Source: Anthostomella pinea (taxonomy: Eukaryota; Ascomycota; Sordariomycetes; Xylariales; Xylariaceae). From it: DNA of 64,000 nt. The stretch lies in the NCBI GenBank assembly GCA_963556695.1, contig CAUWAG010000020.1, forward strand, positions 1,116,001-1,180,000, given 5' to 3'. The position numbers and the translations under genes are program-made. The notes below the pieces were generated by a model. That model did no database searches, was not told where the DNA came from, and saw only the letters and a program-made list of their open reading frames with translations. Below are positions 43,295-54,621 of this stretch, piece after piece (the stretch's first letter is position 1; each line of letters starts with the position of its first letter).

Positions 43295-44152
43295 TGTGGC
43301 GGCTGTGTCGGAGGAACTGTACTTGAGGTCTTATTCTTGCGCGCGGGATTATCAGACTGATTGACGAAAAGAGACAGAGGAAGTATGCGATATCATGAGT
43401 GGCATGGGAATTTTCTGGCGAGCCCAAAGCCGAAGCTTCGAACAGAGGAATACTAATAAGTGGGGCCCGTCCGCCATGGTCAAAGCTTCCTGTCTCCAGG
43501 CGAGCTGTCAGCTGCCAAGCTCCCAGCTCCCAGCTCCCGTGGCTCCGTGCCTCCTTCACTCTGAACCACCTCTGCTTACCACTCTGAAGTTGTTCACATG
43601 CGGTATTGGGGTGATTCTCAGTAATTCGTCTTCTTCTCCAATGGTTTCGGCCTTCTTCGCATCTTTCTGCGTTCCTCATCTATCCCGTCTCGTATGAGAA
43701 CAGTGGTTCCGTCTCGTACCTTCTCATCATCGTGCCAGAGGGTATCGACCCGCCCATGGGGAAAGTATCGAGCAAATATAGCAACTGCTTCCATCAGCTC
43801 GTCTTATAGGACCGCTTATGCCTACCTAGATTCGGCTGCCAGGCCAGTCAGTGCGGATGGTACCTTCGTCGACTAGGTTCCCCGCATAGGGAAACTACAA
43901 CATGGAGACCACATGGCACAAGTGAACAAGAGCGACGGTGGAAACCGACTCCATGAATGACAATGCCGTTTGTGGTGACACTGAATGGCGGTCGGATAAT
44001 TCCCACCGAGGGGGGAGTTTCTCTTGGCCGCAATACCATGGCACATAAAAAGCAGCCATGGGGCAAACAGTTGCAGTACTCCAGGCTTTAGAGTCTCGCT
44101 GGAGCAGTTCAACCTTCAAGCCATACACGACCAAGGATCGAGAGCTTATATC
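43295..44152. other. Divergent promoter region of PRP4 and the alpha-galactosidase gene
   Basis: About 860 bp with no supported gene. Short CAGCTCCCAGCTCCC repeats lie near 43515. Longer minus-strand frames here are unlikely to be coding. Confidence 0.45.
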
Positions 44153-46144
44153 ATGGCATCTTCAAGTTCTGTGACAGCTCTGCTAGCTTTGCTGGCCGCC
44201 TTGGCCGAAGCTACTCTGTACAAGACCACAGCGCCGCCAATGGGCTGGAACAGCTACAATTTCTACGGCTGTAATCCCGCCGAGGACATCATCAAGGAGA
44301 ACGCCCAGGGACTTGTGGACCTAGGTCTAGCAGACCTCGGCTACGTATACCTAACCACCGATTGTGGATGGATGACATCCGACAGAGATTCGGAGGGACG
44401 ATTGCAATGGAACACCACTCTGTTCCCTTCCGGGGGCGGCAAGGCGCTGGGGGACTATCTACACGGACTAGGACTGAAATTTGGTCTCTATTCTGGGGCT
44501 GGATACTACCAGTGTGGCTCAACGGACCTGCCTGCTTCTCTGGGTAAGATGCCCTGATACGGATATGTCGACATGCGTATCTAAAATCAAGAATAGGCTA
44601 CGAAGAGATCGACGCCGAGACGTTCGCAGACTGGGGAGGAGACTCTCTTAAGTGAGTATCCGATTTCTTTACAGTCGCCTTTCATACCCCGTCCGCATCT
44701 TGATAGAATGATACAGTACCTATTTGTCGTGCTAGAATAAGCACACTGGAATAATGACCATTGATTTAACATCACTGTCCATGCTTGTCCCAGAGTGCTT
44801 ATTCCAGACTTGACGATTAGTGACCCTGATGGTTTAGTCACTCCGTTTGGAGAGTGTGGGAAGACTTATGAGAGTCCAGTGTAGCTGACAAGAACTAAGA
44901 TATGACAACTGCTACGCAGTAACTCCGGACACCATGGTAGACTACGTTTCTGCAGAAGCAACATCACCCGATCGTCACCAGAAGATGGCCACTTCTCTGG
45001 ACTCGGTTGACCGAGATGTTGCCTACTTCATCTGCCAATGGGGCATTGGCGAGGATCTCGAAGAGTGGGCTCCACCGATTGCTGATACCTTCAGAATCAG
45101 CAACGACATTTACACCTCATGGAGGAACATGTGGCGGATAACCAACCAAGTTGTTCCGTTCTACAGATCCACCACCGTCGGAGCGTACCCAGACATGGAC
45201 ATGCTGATGTACGTCAACAACTACACAATTCGCGCGTCTGCTAACAAAATTTCAGCGTTGGTCTCGGTGCTCTGTCCCTTCAAGAAGAGAAGTTCCATTT
45301 CAGTATGTGGGCTATCAACAAGTCTCCCCTCGGAATAGGGGCACCGGCGAACGAGGAGCTCACGCCCACCGAGTCTTTCGATATCCTCCGCAACACAGAA
45401 ATCATAGCCATCAACCAGGACTCTCTTGGCAAACAAGCACGGCTAATTCGGCGATACACCGAAGAGGAGTGGGACATCTGGGCTGGGGAGCTCTCGGGCT
45501 CGCGCATGGTCCTGGGTATCGCGAACTGGAAGAACAACACACAGACCGTGGCTGTCGACCTGGCCGCGGTCAACGTCTCAGAAGCATCCGCCCGTGACGC
45601 CTGGGAAGCCGCAGACCTCGGGGTCATCTCTGGAGTGCAGACCTACGAGCTTGCGGGCCACGAGATGAGGATCTTAGTCCTGTCCGACATCGTGACTGCC
45701 TCCTCGTCGCAGGTCTCGGCGGGTTATTACTCGGCGGCCAATGCCACGCTCGCGGGCAACACGACAGACACAGCCTGTGGAAGCGGCGAGTGCATCCCCG
45801 CCGGGAGCAAAGTCAGCATCACAGGCGGCAACTCCAGCGTGACTTTCGCCTCAGTGACCGCGAGCACAGACGGATCGAAGCTGATCGGCGTAGACTATGT
45901 CAACTACGAGCTTGCGCTGGACACCTCCTGGGGCTGGGGCTCCAACACGCTAAACATGACGGTCGCGGTCAACAGGGGCGCGCCGAAGCGATGGGCCTTC
46001 CCGATCTCGGGGGGCGACTGGTACGAGTCCGACAGGATGTTCCTCGAGGTCGGCGGCTTCGTGGCTGGGGTCAATCAGGTCGTGTTTGCGGCGAGTGGGG
46101 ATGCTTCTGCGCCTGACCTCGTGGGGTTTGAGGTCTTTGAATGA
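44153..46144 (+). CDS. Secreted alpha-galactosidase, GH27 (547 aa, four exons)
   Basis: Releases terminal alpha-galactose from oligosaccharides or galactomannan outside the cell. Exons are 44153-44543, 44597-44651, 44900-45208 and 45256-46144, totalling 548 codons. A signal peptide (MASSSSVTALLALLAALAEA) leads into PPMGWNSYNFYGC. Family motifs are TTDCGWM, LGLKFGLYSGAGYY, YDNC created across the second junction (K-YDNCYA, with the catalytic nucleophile Asp), and FRISNDI with the likely acid/base Asp, then FSMWAINKSPL. After the barrel comes a beta-rich C-terminal domain plus a Ser/Thr-rich link and a CBM35-like tail. Many N-glycosylation sites are present. Intron 2 is long (248 nt) and contains an inverted repeat; the other introns are 53 and 47 nt. 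Confidence 0.92.
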
Positions 46145-47910
46145 AGTAGGTATGGATAAGAGTGGTCATCTGGTCTGGCTTGCCAATGTAAATCTTCACC
46201 TTCAAGTGCTCCCTTTGAAAAGGAGCATTTAATGTTATGGGTGTTTTTAGTTGGAGCCAGCCGTGGTGTGCCAGGGGAGAGCGTTAGTTGAGGCTGAGTT
46301 CCGGAATATTAAGTCTGTTCAACTTGGCCTGCTTGTGAGCGTTTAGTTGGGCGTGGCCCTAAAGAAAAGCCAGGTACTCGGTCGGCGCTCAAGGTCTTGT
46401 TCCGTCGTGAAAGCCGCGGCAATCTTGTCGAAACTCGCTAGTTTGGGGTCTCTTCTTCTCCATAGGTAGACTCGTTCCATACGGGGTTACTTGGCTGTGC
46501 TCAAGTGCCTACGGTAGCAGTCCCCCATACATGTGAGTGCTAGAACCCAGTTCCACCCACGCGACGATGCTATGGCGTGGGGTGTATGGAGTCGTGAAGG
46601 CGACGCAGGGCTCGCTTGCGGGACCGCGATGGGTGATCTATCTCCTACGGGCTTCAATCGAGTATGCCTGTTTCCTCTAGAGTGTAGAGCCAGAGTCCAG
46701 GGAAATGTATACACTTTGGCCTGAACGGCGGTGCGAAGCAGACAGTATGTTGGCAAGATGTTTTCGGCTCATCGGTCGACCCTGTGACCTCTGGCTGGAC
46801 CAGCAGACGCAGTCGTGGGAAAGGTACCGCGAGGCCCAAAAACGGCTACGAGGCCCGAAAACGGCTTCGTTTTCGTCAGCCGGGCAGCTGAAGGTGACTA
46901 GTGTCACCGAGCTTCATATCCATGGGCATCCCGAATCGGCGTATGGCGAAAGGGCCGTGGGGCCATCCATGATGGGGGAGGATTACGGGTATCATGGACA
47001 AGGTGATTCAACACACCGCGTGTCTTGTTCTGGAGTGGCTTCGGTGAAGTTGCCTCCGCTGTTTGTGGCAAGAGAGATTCTTCCTCTTGTGCTGTGATGT
47101 CCATCTGTGGCCAAAAGAGCTAGAACCCTGCCTCCAGCTACGTATTGGTGTCCAGGATGATCATAATGGAACGTTACATCACCCAGCCTATGGCGGGATA
47201 TACATATGCTCATGGGTTCCGTGTCATCGTCGTCGCCACCTACCAGCAATGCTCAAGGTGTGTACATCTTGTAGGAATATGGAGGTGCCGGTATTTACAT
47301 ATTTAGACAACTGGGGTGGTGGAAGACGCTACTTGTTTACCATTTTTATGGACACTTGTATTCCTCTTCGAACTTTGCAACCTAAAAAGAGTTTAATCCA
47401 TACACAGGTTACCAGGATGGTAAGTAGTAGCGTAAACGGACTGGCCGAGTTCCCTTGTAGATTTATATGGAAACATATCCCATCGGCTCTACGTTTATTC
47501 ATACTAAGAAGCGGAACATTAAAGTGATTTCTAGTATATTCATACCCATCTTAGTCTCAGCACGACTGATGAGGCAACGGGACGTCATAGCGCCACTTGC
47601 TGAGAGGCATAAGCCGTAGCTACAAGGGGGCATTGGCGTATGTAGTCAAGCTGTGCTAGGATGGCGATGCGATCTCTGTATGGGACAGGCGTATTCTGCG
47701 CGATGGTCTTGCCAACGGCCAGGCCGAGTACGACCTGGAGGCGGATATATATATATGTAGTCGTATGTCTCCCAGAACAAGGCTTATATTGGATTACCAT
47801 TCCATGAACCACCCCACACCGATACCAACTACATCACGACACCAACAGATCGTCACCAACCACCTCAAACTAACACCTTCAACTTACTCGTTACACTATC
47901 AGAATTCATC
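46145..47910. other. Intergenic (1.8 kb), nothing firm
   Basis: Two imperfect tandem units (GAGGCCCRAAAACGGCT, about 46829-46867) are visible. A minus-strand frame at 47585-47812 reads protein-like (GLAVGKTIAQNTPVPYRDRI) but has no recognisable domain or gene structure. Confidence 0.4.
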
Positions 47911-48580
47911 ATGATGAAGACCGCCCTAGTCGTCGCATTTTGTGCCCCTGTAGCCAGCATTTGCAGCCGTCGCCCCCGCGGAGGCCAGAGACGCCCGCTC
48001 GACCAACGTCGAGAGTCGGAGTACAGAAAAACCGGTCAAAATAACCCTTTGGAGGAGCAAGGACGACGACGAATATGCCGATCTTACCTGCAATGGAGAC
48101 GGCGAGGGATATACCTGCCAAGTGGACGTCACCGGCTTCGGCGACTGCTGCAGCGCCCCTGCGGACGAGGGCGAGTTGTACGACAGCGCAAGCCATAACA
48201 AGGCAGGCGGCTGGAGCAAATTTGTTATCTACTCTGCTACCTACACCAATAATAGGCGGGATGCCTGCGGAAGGCCATACACGCAGACGGAGGAGGAGGA
48301 GTGCCTCGCTGGCGGTCAGCAAGGGATGACCTTTACGGGAGCCAGGGTTTATGGCACTATCCCCAGGGGAAAGAGCCTGCCTAAAGAGCTTTTACACGTG
48401 GTCGCGTCCATGCATACGTGGCGTCACCGCGGTATCAACTACCATGTCAAGATGGACTCACCAGATGGAGAGGCGTACCGGAACCTGACGACGAGGGCGG
48501 AGAAGAGGGACTTCATGTTGGCGCGTGGGGACGCGGAGCACGCGCCGAGCCAGGGCCGGGAGAATGTGCCGTCGGCTTAG
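47911..48580 (+). pseudogene. Cys-containing secreted protein gene with an apparent 1-nt frameshift after the signal peptide
   Basis: ATG 47911 opens a frame with a signal-peptide-like start (MMKTALVVAFCAPVA) that then becomes Arg-rich nonsense. The next frame is open from 47954, just after a TAG, and reads like a mature secreted protein (AAVAPAEARD, DLTCNGDGEGYTCQVDVTGF, DCCSAPADEG, ending at TAG 48578-48580). Skipping one base near 47956-47959 would give a continuous signal peptide and a mature chain of about 200 residues. No family is recognised; an effector-like role would be speculation. A sequence error or an unseen tiny intron are alternatives to a true frameshift. Confidence 0.5.
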
Positions 48581-49578
48581 GGGTTGGCTAGAACATGGCT
48601 TTGAATCGGAACATCTATGTACGTTAGTGTCTTGACATGGAGAAGCTGCTTGAGAGACGGCGTCTTGGATTTCCAGCAGTCACAGCGTAGATGCTGCCAG
48701 GACTTAGTCCGAATCCAATATCGACTCCTAGCGAGAGAGAGCCACGCCATGACTTTCAATATCAAGTTGTTACTTATATCCTTGTGCTTCCACCACCACA
48801 AGTCATTCAATGGTGCTTGACGACATTGTATGTGCCGGGCTTTGTCCGGGGAGAGTAGGCGCAATGGCTTTCGTGAGCAAGAAAATTGAAAAATACTGTC
48901 TGTCGTGTTTGGATGCCTTGCTTCGATGCGAGTCGAAGCTTGTCAACAGAGTCAGCCCCTTTGGCAGTGCGACAATCTGTGACAAGCAGCCAGCGCAATG
49001 GTGTGCCCGCGCTGAAAGGGGATTGCGATGCCTCGGTTAGCGCAGGTCGGATGGACGACTCCATTGGGATTTCTCTCTAGTAGGTATCGCCAGTGGGCAC
49101 CTAACTGGGGTTTTCTTATGATGCCAGCGAGATACAAAGGCTGTTTGAATGGACGTTATTTTGGTTCGGAACAGATATAAATATATGGAAATATGGATTG
49201 AAGAATGAAGGATGCATGAATGAAGTCATCTCAGCTCGAGCAGGATGGGCGGAATGAGGCGTGCAAGATCGGCGGCTCCCTACTCCCGGGTCTAGCCGCT
49301 ACCTACCCATTTCAATCTTGATGCGGAAGACTTTAGGTTGTAACTAGGCTACTTCCAGCGCTCCGAAACAGCTGATGCTGTCCGCCGCTTGCGTCTTCAC
49401 GTGCATCTACCTGCCAGAGTATTGTTGGTGACTGAAGTAGGTATTCGAGGGGTGACAGAGAGGTAGGTAGAAGAGTGTCGCATGATCCAAATATCACTGC
49501 CATGTCAGCTCATGTGTCAGATGGATCATGGATTCAAGCCCCGGAACCAACCCCGGTGTACATCCCTGAAAATCATCC
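48581..49578. other. Intergenic, no supported gene
   Basis: About 1 kb with only short frames. No repeat or RNA gene was recognised before the inverted repeat at 49579. Confidence 0.45.
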
Positions 49579-49691
49579 ATTTCACTGTTCAGGCGGGAGC
49601 GGGGCGCGGGCTGGGTGGCGGGGCTTAGTGCCAGGCTGCCAAGGGCTGTAAGCAGGGGCCTTTTAGCGGCTGAGCGCCTGAACAGTGAAAT
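49579..49691. repeat. Perfect 17-bp inverted repeat enclosing a GC-rich 79-nt loop
   Basis: ATTTCACTGTTCAGGCG at 49579-49595 is the exact reverse complement of 49675-49691. The enclosed sequence is GC-rich with GGC/GCC-rich segments that may pair further. It lies about 390 bp upstream of the AGC-kinase start codon, in its promoter or 5' leader. No target duplication is obvious. It may be a small folded-back element, a cruciform or a transcribed structured RNA. Confidence 0.75.
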
Positions 49692-50077
49692 CTCTGCTCC
49701 GTCCCAGTCCCCTGTCAGCCGTTCAAAGTCGTGGCTCCTCTTCTACCTGACCAGGCCGACTTTCGCCCTTTCTCCCATTGCTTCCTCTCACCATCCGGTG
49801 AATACCATTTCGACGACATCCCACGCCCCAACCCACCGCAGCATTACCCCCGATCGCAAATGCATCAGCAACAGAAACGCGACAACTTTTCTTCTTTGTC
49901 TTCTTCCTCCCGGACCCAGATGCCCACCCGCACCATCCAGCCCGTACATCTAGACTACCTCTGCGAAGCGCGTGCCGACGCCGAGCGCCGACGCGGCACA
50001 CGCCTACCTTTCCTACCTTGAATCGGTGCGGGCTAATTCACAGTATCACCGATAACAACAATCGATACCTCGCCAAC

Positions 50078-51595
50078 ATGGCACCCGCCGCCGCTCCAGC
50101 CATGTCGACCGTACGCGGTTTCGCGCCCACCCCGATCGTCTCTGGCGACGAGGACTCGGACTACTGCGCGACGCCACCTCTCTCCTCGCGACGTACTCGT
50201 GGCCCGCGCATCGACGACATCGTAAGCGCCAACTGCAGTCCCCTTCTGCGCGCTACCCACTCCTCTGCCGTGGGCGGCATCGCGAAGCTGCGCATGAAGC
50301 TCGAACCTCTCAGTCTCGACGACTCGCGCAGCAGCACCATGACCCGAAGCAGCAGCCGACAGCGCTGTATGAGCGCATCTACGAACCAGACCGCTCGTAG
50401 CGACGACGACGCCTCCTCCGAGAACGGCTCCGTCGCTTACGAGGTCCAGTTGGAACATGACTTTGTCAGCGAGAGTGTGAACGACAAGCTCAAGGTCAAC
50501 GTCGTCGAGGGCGGCCTTGTGCCCCGGAAGATGGAGGCCGACGACTTTGAACCTCTACGATGCCTCGGAAAGGGCACATACGGCACCGTTCTTTTGGTCA
50601 AGCAACGAACCACCGGCCGGCTCTACGCCCAGAAGCAGTTTAAGAAAGCATCTGTCGTCGTGCACAAGAAGCTGGTTGAGCAGACCAAGACCGAGCGACA
50701 GATCCTCGAGTCTGTGAACCGGCACCCTTTTGTCGTCAAGCTGTTCTACGCATTCCAGGATCATGAGAAGCTATACCTCATCCTCGAGTACGGACAAGGC
50801 GGAGAACTGTTCACACACCTCAGCACCGAGAAGATGTTCCCAGAGACGACCGCGGCTTTCTACATGGGGGAGATGATCCTTGCGCTGTACCATCTTCACC
50901 AGACACTGGGGGTAGTCTACAGAGACCTGAAGCCAGAGAACTGTCTCCTCGACGCCCAAGGCCACCTCCTATTGACCGACTTCGGTCTCTCCAAAGTAGC
51001 TGTCGACGACGACATGAGCTGCAAGTCAATCCTTGGAACGGTCGAGTACATGGCGCCAGAAGTTGTCCTTGGTCAGAGATATGGCAAGGCGGTTGATTGG
51101 TGGTCGCTTGGAGCGATGGGCTACGACCTTATGACGGGACACCCACCTTTTCGCGGCGGCAACAACGCCAAAATCCAGCACAACATCGTCAAGCAGAAGC
51201 TGGCGATGCCGTACTTCTTGAGCCTCGATGCCAAGGACCTGCTTGCTCGGCTGCTCAAGAAGGACCCCACCAAACGCCTGGGCTTCCACATGCCGAAGGA
51301 CCTTCAGGCGATGAAGAAGCACAGATTCTTCCGGAAGATCGACTGGAAGAAGCTTGAAGCCAGAGAGATGGACCCGCCCATTCAGCCGATGATTACGGAT
51401 CCCGAACTGGCCGAGAACTTTGCGCCGGAATTCACCGAGCTCTCCCTGGACCCGCTGGTTGGAACCAGCAAGGACGACCGGTGGAGCGGTTTGTCACCAA
51501 TTGATGGCTTTAACGAAGACCCCTTTGGCGGATTTAGCTACGTGGCTTCCAGCAGCTTACTGGAGAATAATGGATTTATGACGGCAGAGGCTTAG
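50078..51595 (+). CDS. AGC-family protein kinase, Psk1/S6K-like (505 aa)
   Basis: Ser/Thr kinase resembling fission yeast Psk1 and animal S6 kinase, which act downstream of TORC1. It is a single exon. ATG 50078 is chosen for its good context (CCAACATGG); a 150-residue Ser-rich N-terminus precedes the kinase domain. Landmarks are the glycine loop LGKGTYGTV (163-171), catalytic Lys in YAQKQFKK, YRDLKPEN (281-288), DFG (301-303), activation loop CKSILGTVEYMAPE, and DWWSLGAMGYDLMTGHPPF. The AGC C-terminal tail includes PLVGTS and a hydrophobic motif GGFSYVASS (F-S-Y, site of TOR-type phosphorylation in this class). The kinase-tail arrangement argues for S6K/Psk1 rather than PKA or PKC. There is no PH or C2 domain. 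Confidence 0.88.
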   Translation: MAPAAAPAMSTVRGFAPTPIVSGDEDSDYCATPPLSSRRTRGPRIDDIVSANCSPLLRATHSSAVGGIAKLRMKLEPLSLDDSRSSTMTRSSSRQRCMSASTNQTARSDDDASSENGSVAYEVQLEHDFVSESVNDKLKVNVVEGGLVPRKMEADDFEPLRCLGKGTYGTVLLVKQRTTGRLYAQKQFKKASVVVHKKLVEQTKTERQILESVNRHPFVVKLFYAFQDHEKLYLILEYGQGGELFTHLSTEKMFPETTAAFYMGEMILALYHLHQTLGVVYRDLKPENCLLDAQGHLLLTDFGLSKVAVDDDMSCKSILGTVEYMAPEVVLGQRYGKAVDWWSLGAMGYDLMTGHPPFRGGNNAKIQHNIVKQKLAMPYFLSLDAKDLLARLLKKDPTKRLGFHMPKDLQAMKKHRFFRKIDWKKLEAREMDPPIQPMITDPELAENFAPEFTELSLDPLVGTSKDDRWSGLSPIDGFNEDPFGGFSYVASSSLLENNGFMTAEA

Positions 51596-53667
51596 TGGTC
51601 CTGGGTTCGGAACCAGAGGCACGGATGGAATGGGCCGCGGGACTGGATAAAGTGACGGTATCGGCCAGCGACTACGATTCGTACCTAAGTCAATGAGCGA
51701 TGGAGTCCGGTTGGGAAATAATGGTTTACATAGGGTATGAAGACAGACAGGTCTTGGAGCCTGTGCTTAGGGCACGTCTTATGGTTAGACATTAGAGCGT
51801 TTTGCCAGTCATTTACCAGTCATGGAGCCGGCGTTTGCGGCGTACACCTAATGATGATAGATTTCGTCCTCTGCATGCATCTTTTATCGTCCGAGATAGT
51901 GACCATAATGACCATATCCTGCCAGCAGATCTATAATGGTCGACGTTATGTGCTTATAGTTATTACAAAGTCCTTGCTGTCTGTCCGCTTTATTTCCTCA
52001 GTTTCCCTCTACCTATCTGTCTCGCCCAAATTCTGCAATGACTGATGCTGTCAAGATAGCGTACGTTTCTCGCAGGAGCAGCAAGGCATGGTCATCCTGA
52101 TTGTTCGCTACCATAAGACAACCCCTTCCACAGACTCGGTCTCATGATTGATGGATTAGTTGATTACTGACAGTTAGTAGACCCTGGACATTAGACGCCA
52201 AGTTGGGCATTGGGACTCTTGGATCACAGCACAGTTAGGCGATTTGCGCTGGAGACGAAGGTACAGCCACGTGCCTGCGACTCAGATGGGTGCGTGCGGG
52301 CGGCTACATGTCGACGGCCGACCGGGACCCGTATGTCTCTGTTTCCGCACAGGGCGGAAACCCTCGAGGGGAAGAACTCCGGCCGTCGAGTTCTCTCCAA
52401 GAAGCGCATGCTGATGAGTGAGCGGATGGTATGCCACCGTAGACCGCACTCGGCGAGAATATCTAGGTAGGTACCTACGTAGCCGGTCGCGGATGGGATC
52501 AGCCAGCTCCGGCTCGGATGCTTGCGGCGGGATCGTGGTCCGAGCGGACGGGACCTGGACGGGGAAGCAGGGGAAGAAGGGGACCGAATATTCTGCTGAT
52601 TTCCGCTTGCTTCCTTGTCGATGTCTGCGACGGCGAAGGAAGAGATGTGACATCATAATACATATACATACCACGGACCATCTTCGTACCTGAGCCTGCA
52701 GAAGAGAGCACGGATCGATCCCCCGGCTTTCGTATGTACTGTAGATGAGGCGTTATCCTTGATTTGCAAGTGCTTCTGAGGCGTGTGGTGGGAGGTTGCG
52801 TGCGCAGGGTAGCGGCTCGGAATAAGCTTGGAATAGGCATGGAAGGAAGTTAAGCATGGAGATGGGTGGGTAATTTTTTACTCGCTTTCTGCCTACCTGG
52901 GTTTCGGGAGTCAGTGGAGGATGTCGACGGTACTGTATAGGTATTCGAGCAGGGCACTTCGATGACTGAAAGGGGGACAGGTATCAGTTTGCGGTGAAGC
53001 ATGAGACGGAGTTCTGATGGCATGACACCGACGTCCGGACGATGTTTCTATGGTTTCTGAAGGTGACTATATACCGTGATAGAGCAGATTCGGGCTTTCA
53101 CAAATCGTCTGTGGGCGAGAGTGGGAAACCCCTGAGTCATCCCGCTCAGCAGGCTCAGAAGGCAGTCGGACAGTCTGGTAAGGCCATACCTACCTGGGTT
53201 TAGACGGCGGTTCGTGTTCAGTGCTCCCTTGAGTATATCTCTCTCGTAGACCGAGTTGATGCCGTGTAGCCACTCCGTCCCGTCGTGTCCGGCTTACTTT
53301 AGCCAAGGTCTACGTGTCAGGCGACAAAGCCAGATACTGGGTGAGCACTGAGGGCCAATCGGCTCGATGGTATCTTGGCATAACATCCAGGCCCGGGGTC
53401 ATCTAGGTTAGTCTATTGCTGGCCTCGGATGGGACGTTTTTGAAGGGGTTGTCCTTCGCTAAGGTAGGTGTAATGATGCCAAGTGCCAGTCCGAACCCCG
53501 AGGATTGAATTTCTGGCCACTGGACCGAGTTCCTCAGCATCGTCCAAAGTTTGAATTTGGACCCTGCTGTCGTTGCGTTTATAGCCTGAACGGTGAGCTC
53601 TGAAGATACCGCTTTGGAATAGCTAGGTACAACACCGCCAACCAGCGTAAGCTCTACTCCCATCAGT
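51596..53667. other. Intergenic (2.1 kb), no supported gene
   Basis: Several 80-130 codon frames on both strands lack domain-like sequence. GGTAGGTACCTACGTAG-type motifs occur near 52467. No RNA gene was recognised. Confidence 0.4.
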
Positions 53668-54621
53668 CTACGTAGATAACGGCACCTTTTCTGTACATGG
53701 GATCGTCAGGATTGTAGCATTCCACATACAGGTCACCCAAAGACCCCCCTCGAACATGCGGCCTCTAAACTCCAGCCTCTCATCGGGCCGCAGGCGATTT
53801 TCCCACACGCAGGATCCATGTATATCCAGCCAGAGGATCTTGATAAGTTTTTCTCGAAGGGCTTCTTCGTCAATAAGGTACAGCATAGTCCGTTCTTTCA
53901 GCGCGGCTTCGTACAGCGGCAGCTTGAACTCTTCCCCCGGACCAGGGCGTTCATCAAAGTCGTGGAGGTCTTCAATGACTTCTTCTCCGTAAGAATAACG
54001 CCCCGTGTCAGGAATGACCGGCACGCGAAGCAAGATGCGCGACCAGTCCTCGGCTAGGGGTGCGTACAGAGCCTCGTCGTCGAGGATCTATCTGGCTCAG
54101 GTCGCCCAGCCACTCCTCGAGCCCGACGGCCCAATCGGCGTGCACGACGGCCAGCTCGGGCAGGTAGCAAGTTCGCAGCCAGACGGGCGAGTTTCTTCCG
54201 CTGTGGACCCAGAACGAGAGGTTTCTCTCGCGCACGGTCTGGTGCCGTGTGAGGATGCGGTGCATCTGGTCCTCAGTCGCCGCCGACTCGCCTGGCTGGA
54301 CGAGGCGGTGGTAAGACTGATCGGACGGACGGCGCGTCGGTCAGCATGACTGCACCAATTTCCGTCGGGAGTGTGCGTACATGGCGACCGCGATGGTCGA
54401 GACTGAGCCATTGGCGGGCCAGGGCGTTCCATTGTTCCTGGTCTTGCTCAACCGGTCTCGAGAGGTCCCATTTCTCCTTCGGCATATCAGCGCGACTCCT
54501 TTGCTAAGCTTGGCGACAGAGCTTGGCGGGAGGCTGTTGGATGATATCCTACCAACACGAAGATATTGAACGGGAGGTGGCCCAGCTCGGCCTCCTCACG
54601 TAACTGCGTTGTCAAATCCAT
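53668..54621 (-). pseudogene. Unknown fungal gene broken by two 4-bp tandem duplications
   Basis: A likely start at 54621 (MDLTTQLREEAELGHLPFN), a 76-nt intron (54552-54477, GTAGGA...AAG, phase 0) and then EKWDLSRPVEQDQEQW begin a protein that continues in three different frames. Frame 1 ends near 54331, where GGAC is doubled (54323-54330, plus strand). Frame 2 carries LVQPGESAATEDQ, MHRILTRHQTVRERN and VGLEEWLGDLSQ to 54094, where ATCT is doubled (54086-54093). Frame 3 carries LDDEALYAPLAEDWSR, LRPDERLEFRGRMFEGGLW and a stop at 53668. Ignoring one copy of each duplication restores a single frame of roughly 290 residues. No domain is recognised. All three segments have good coding composition, so the gene was probably disabled recently. 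Confidence 0.6.
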
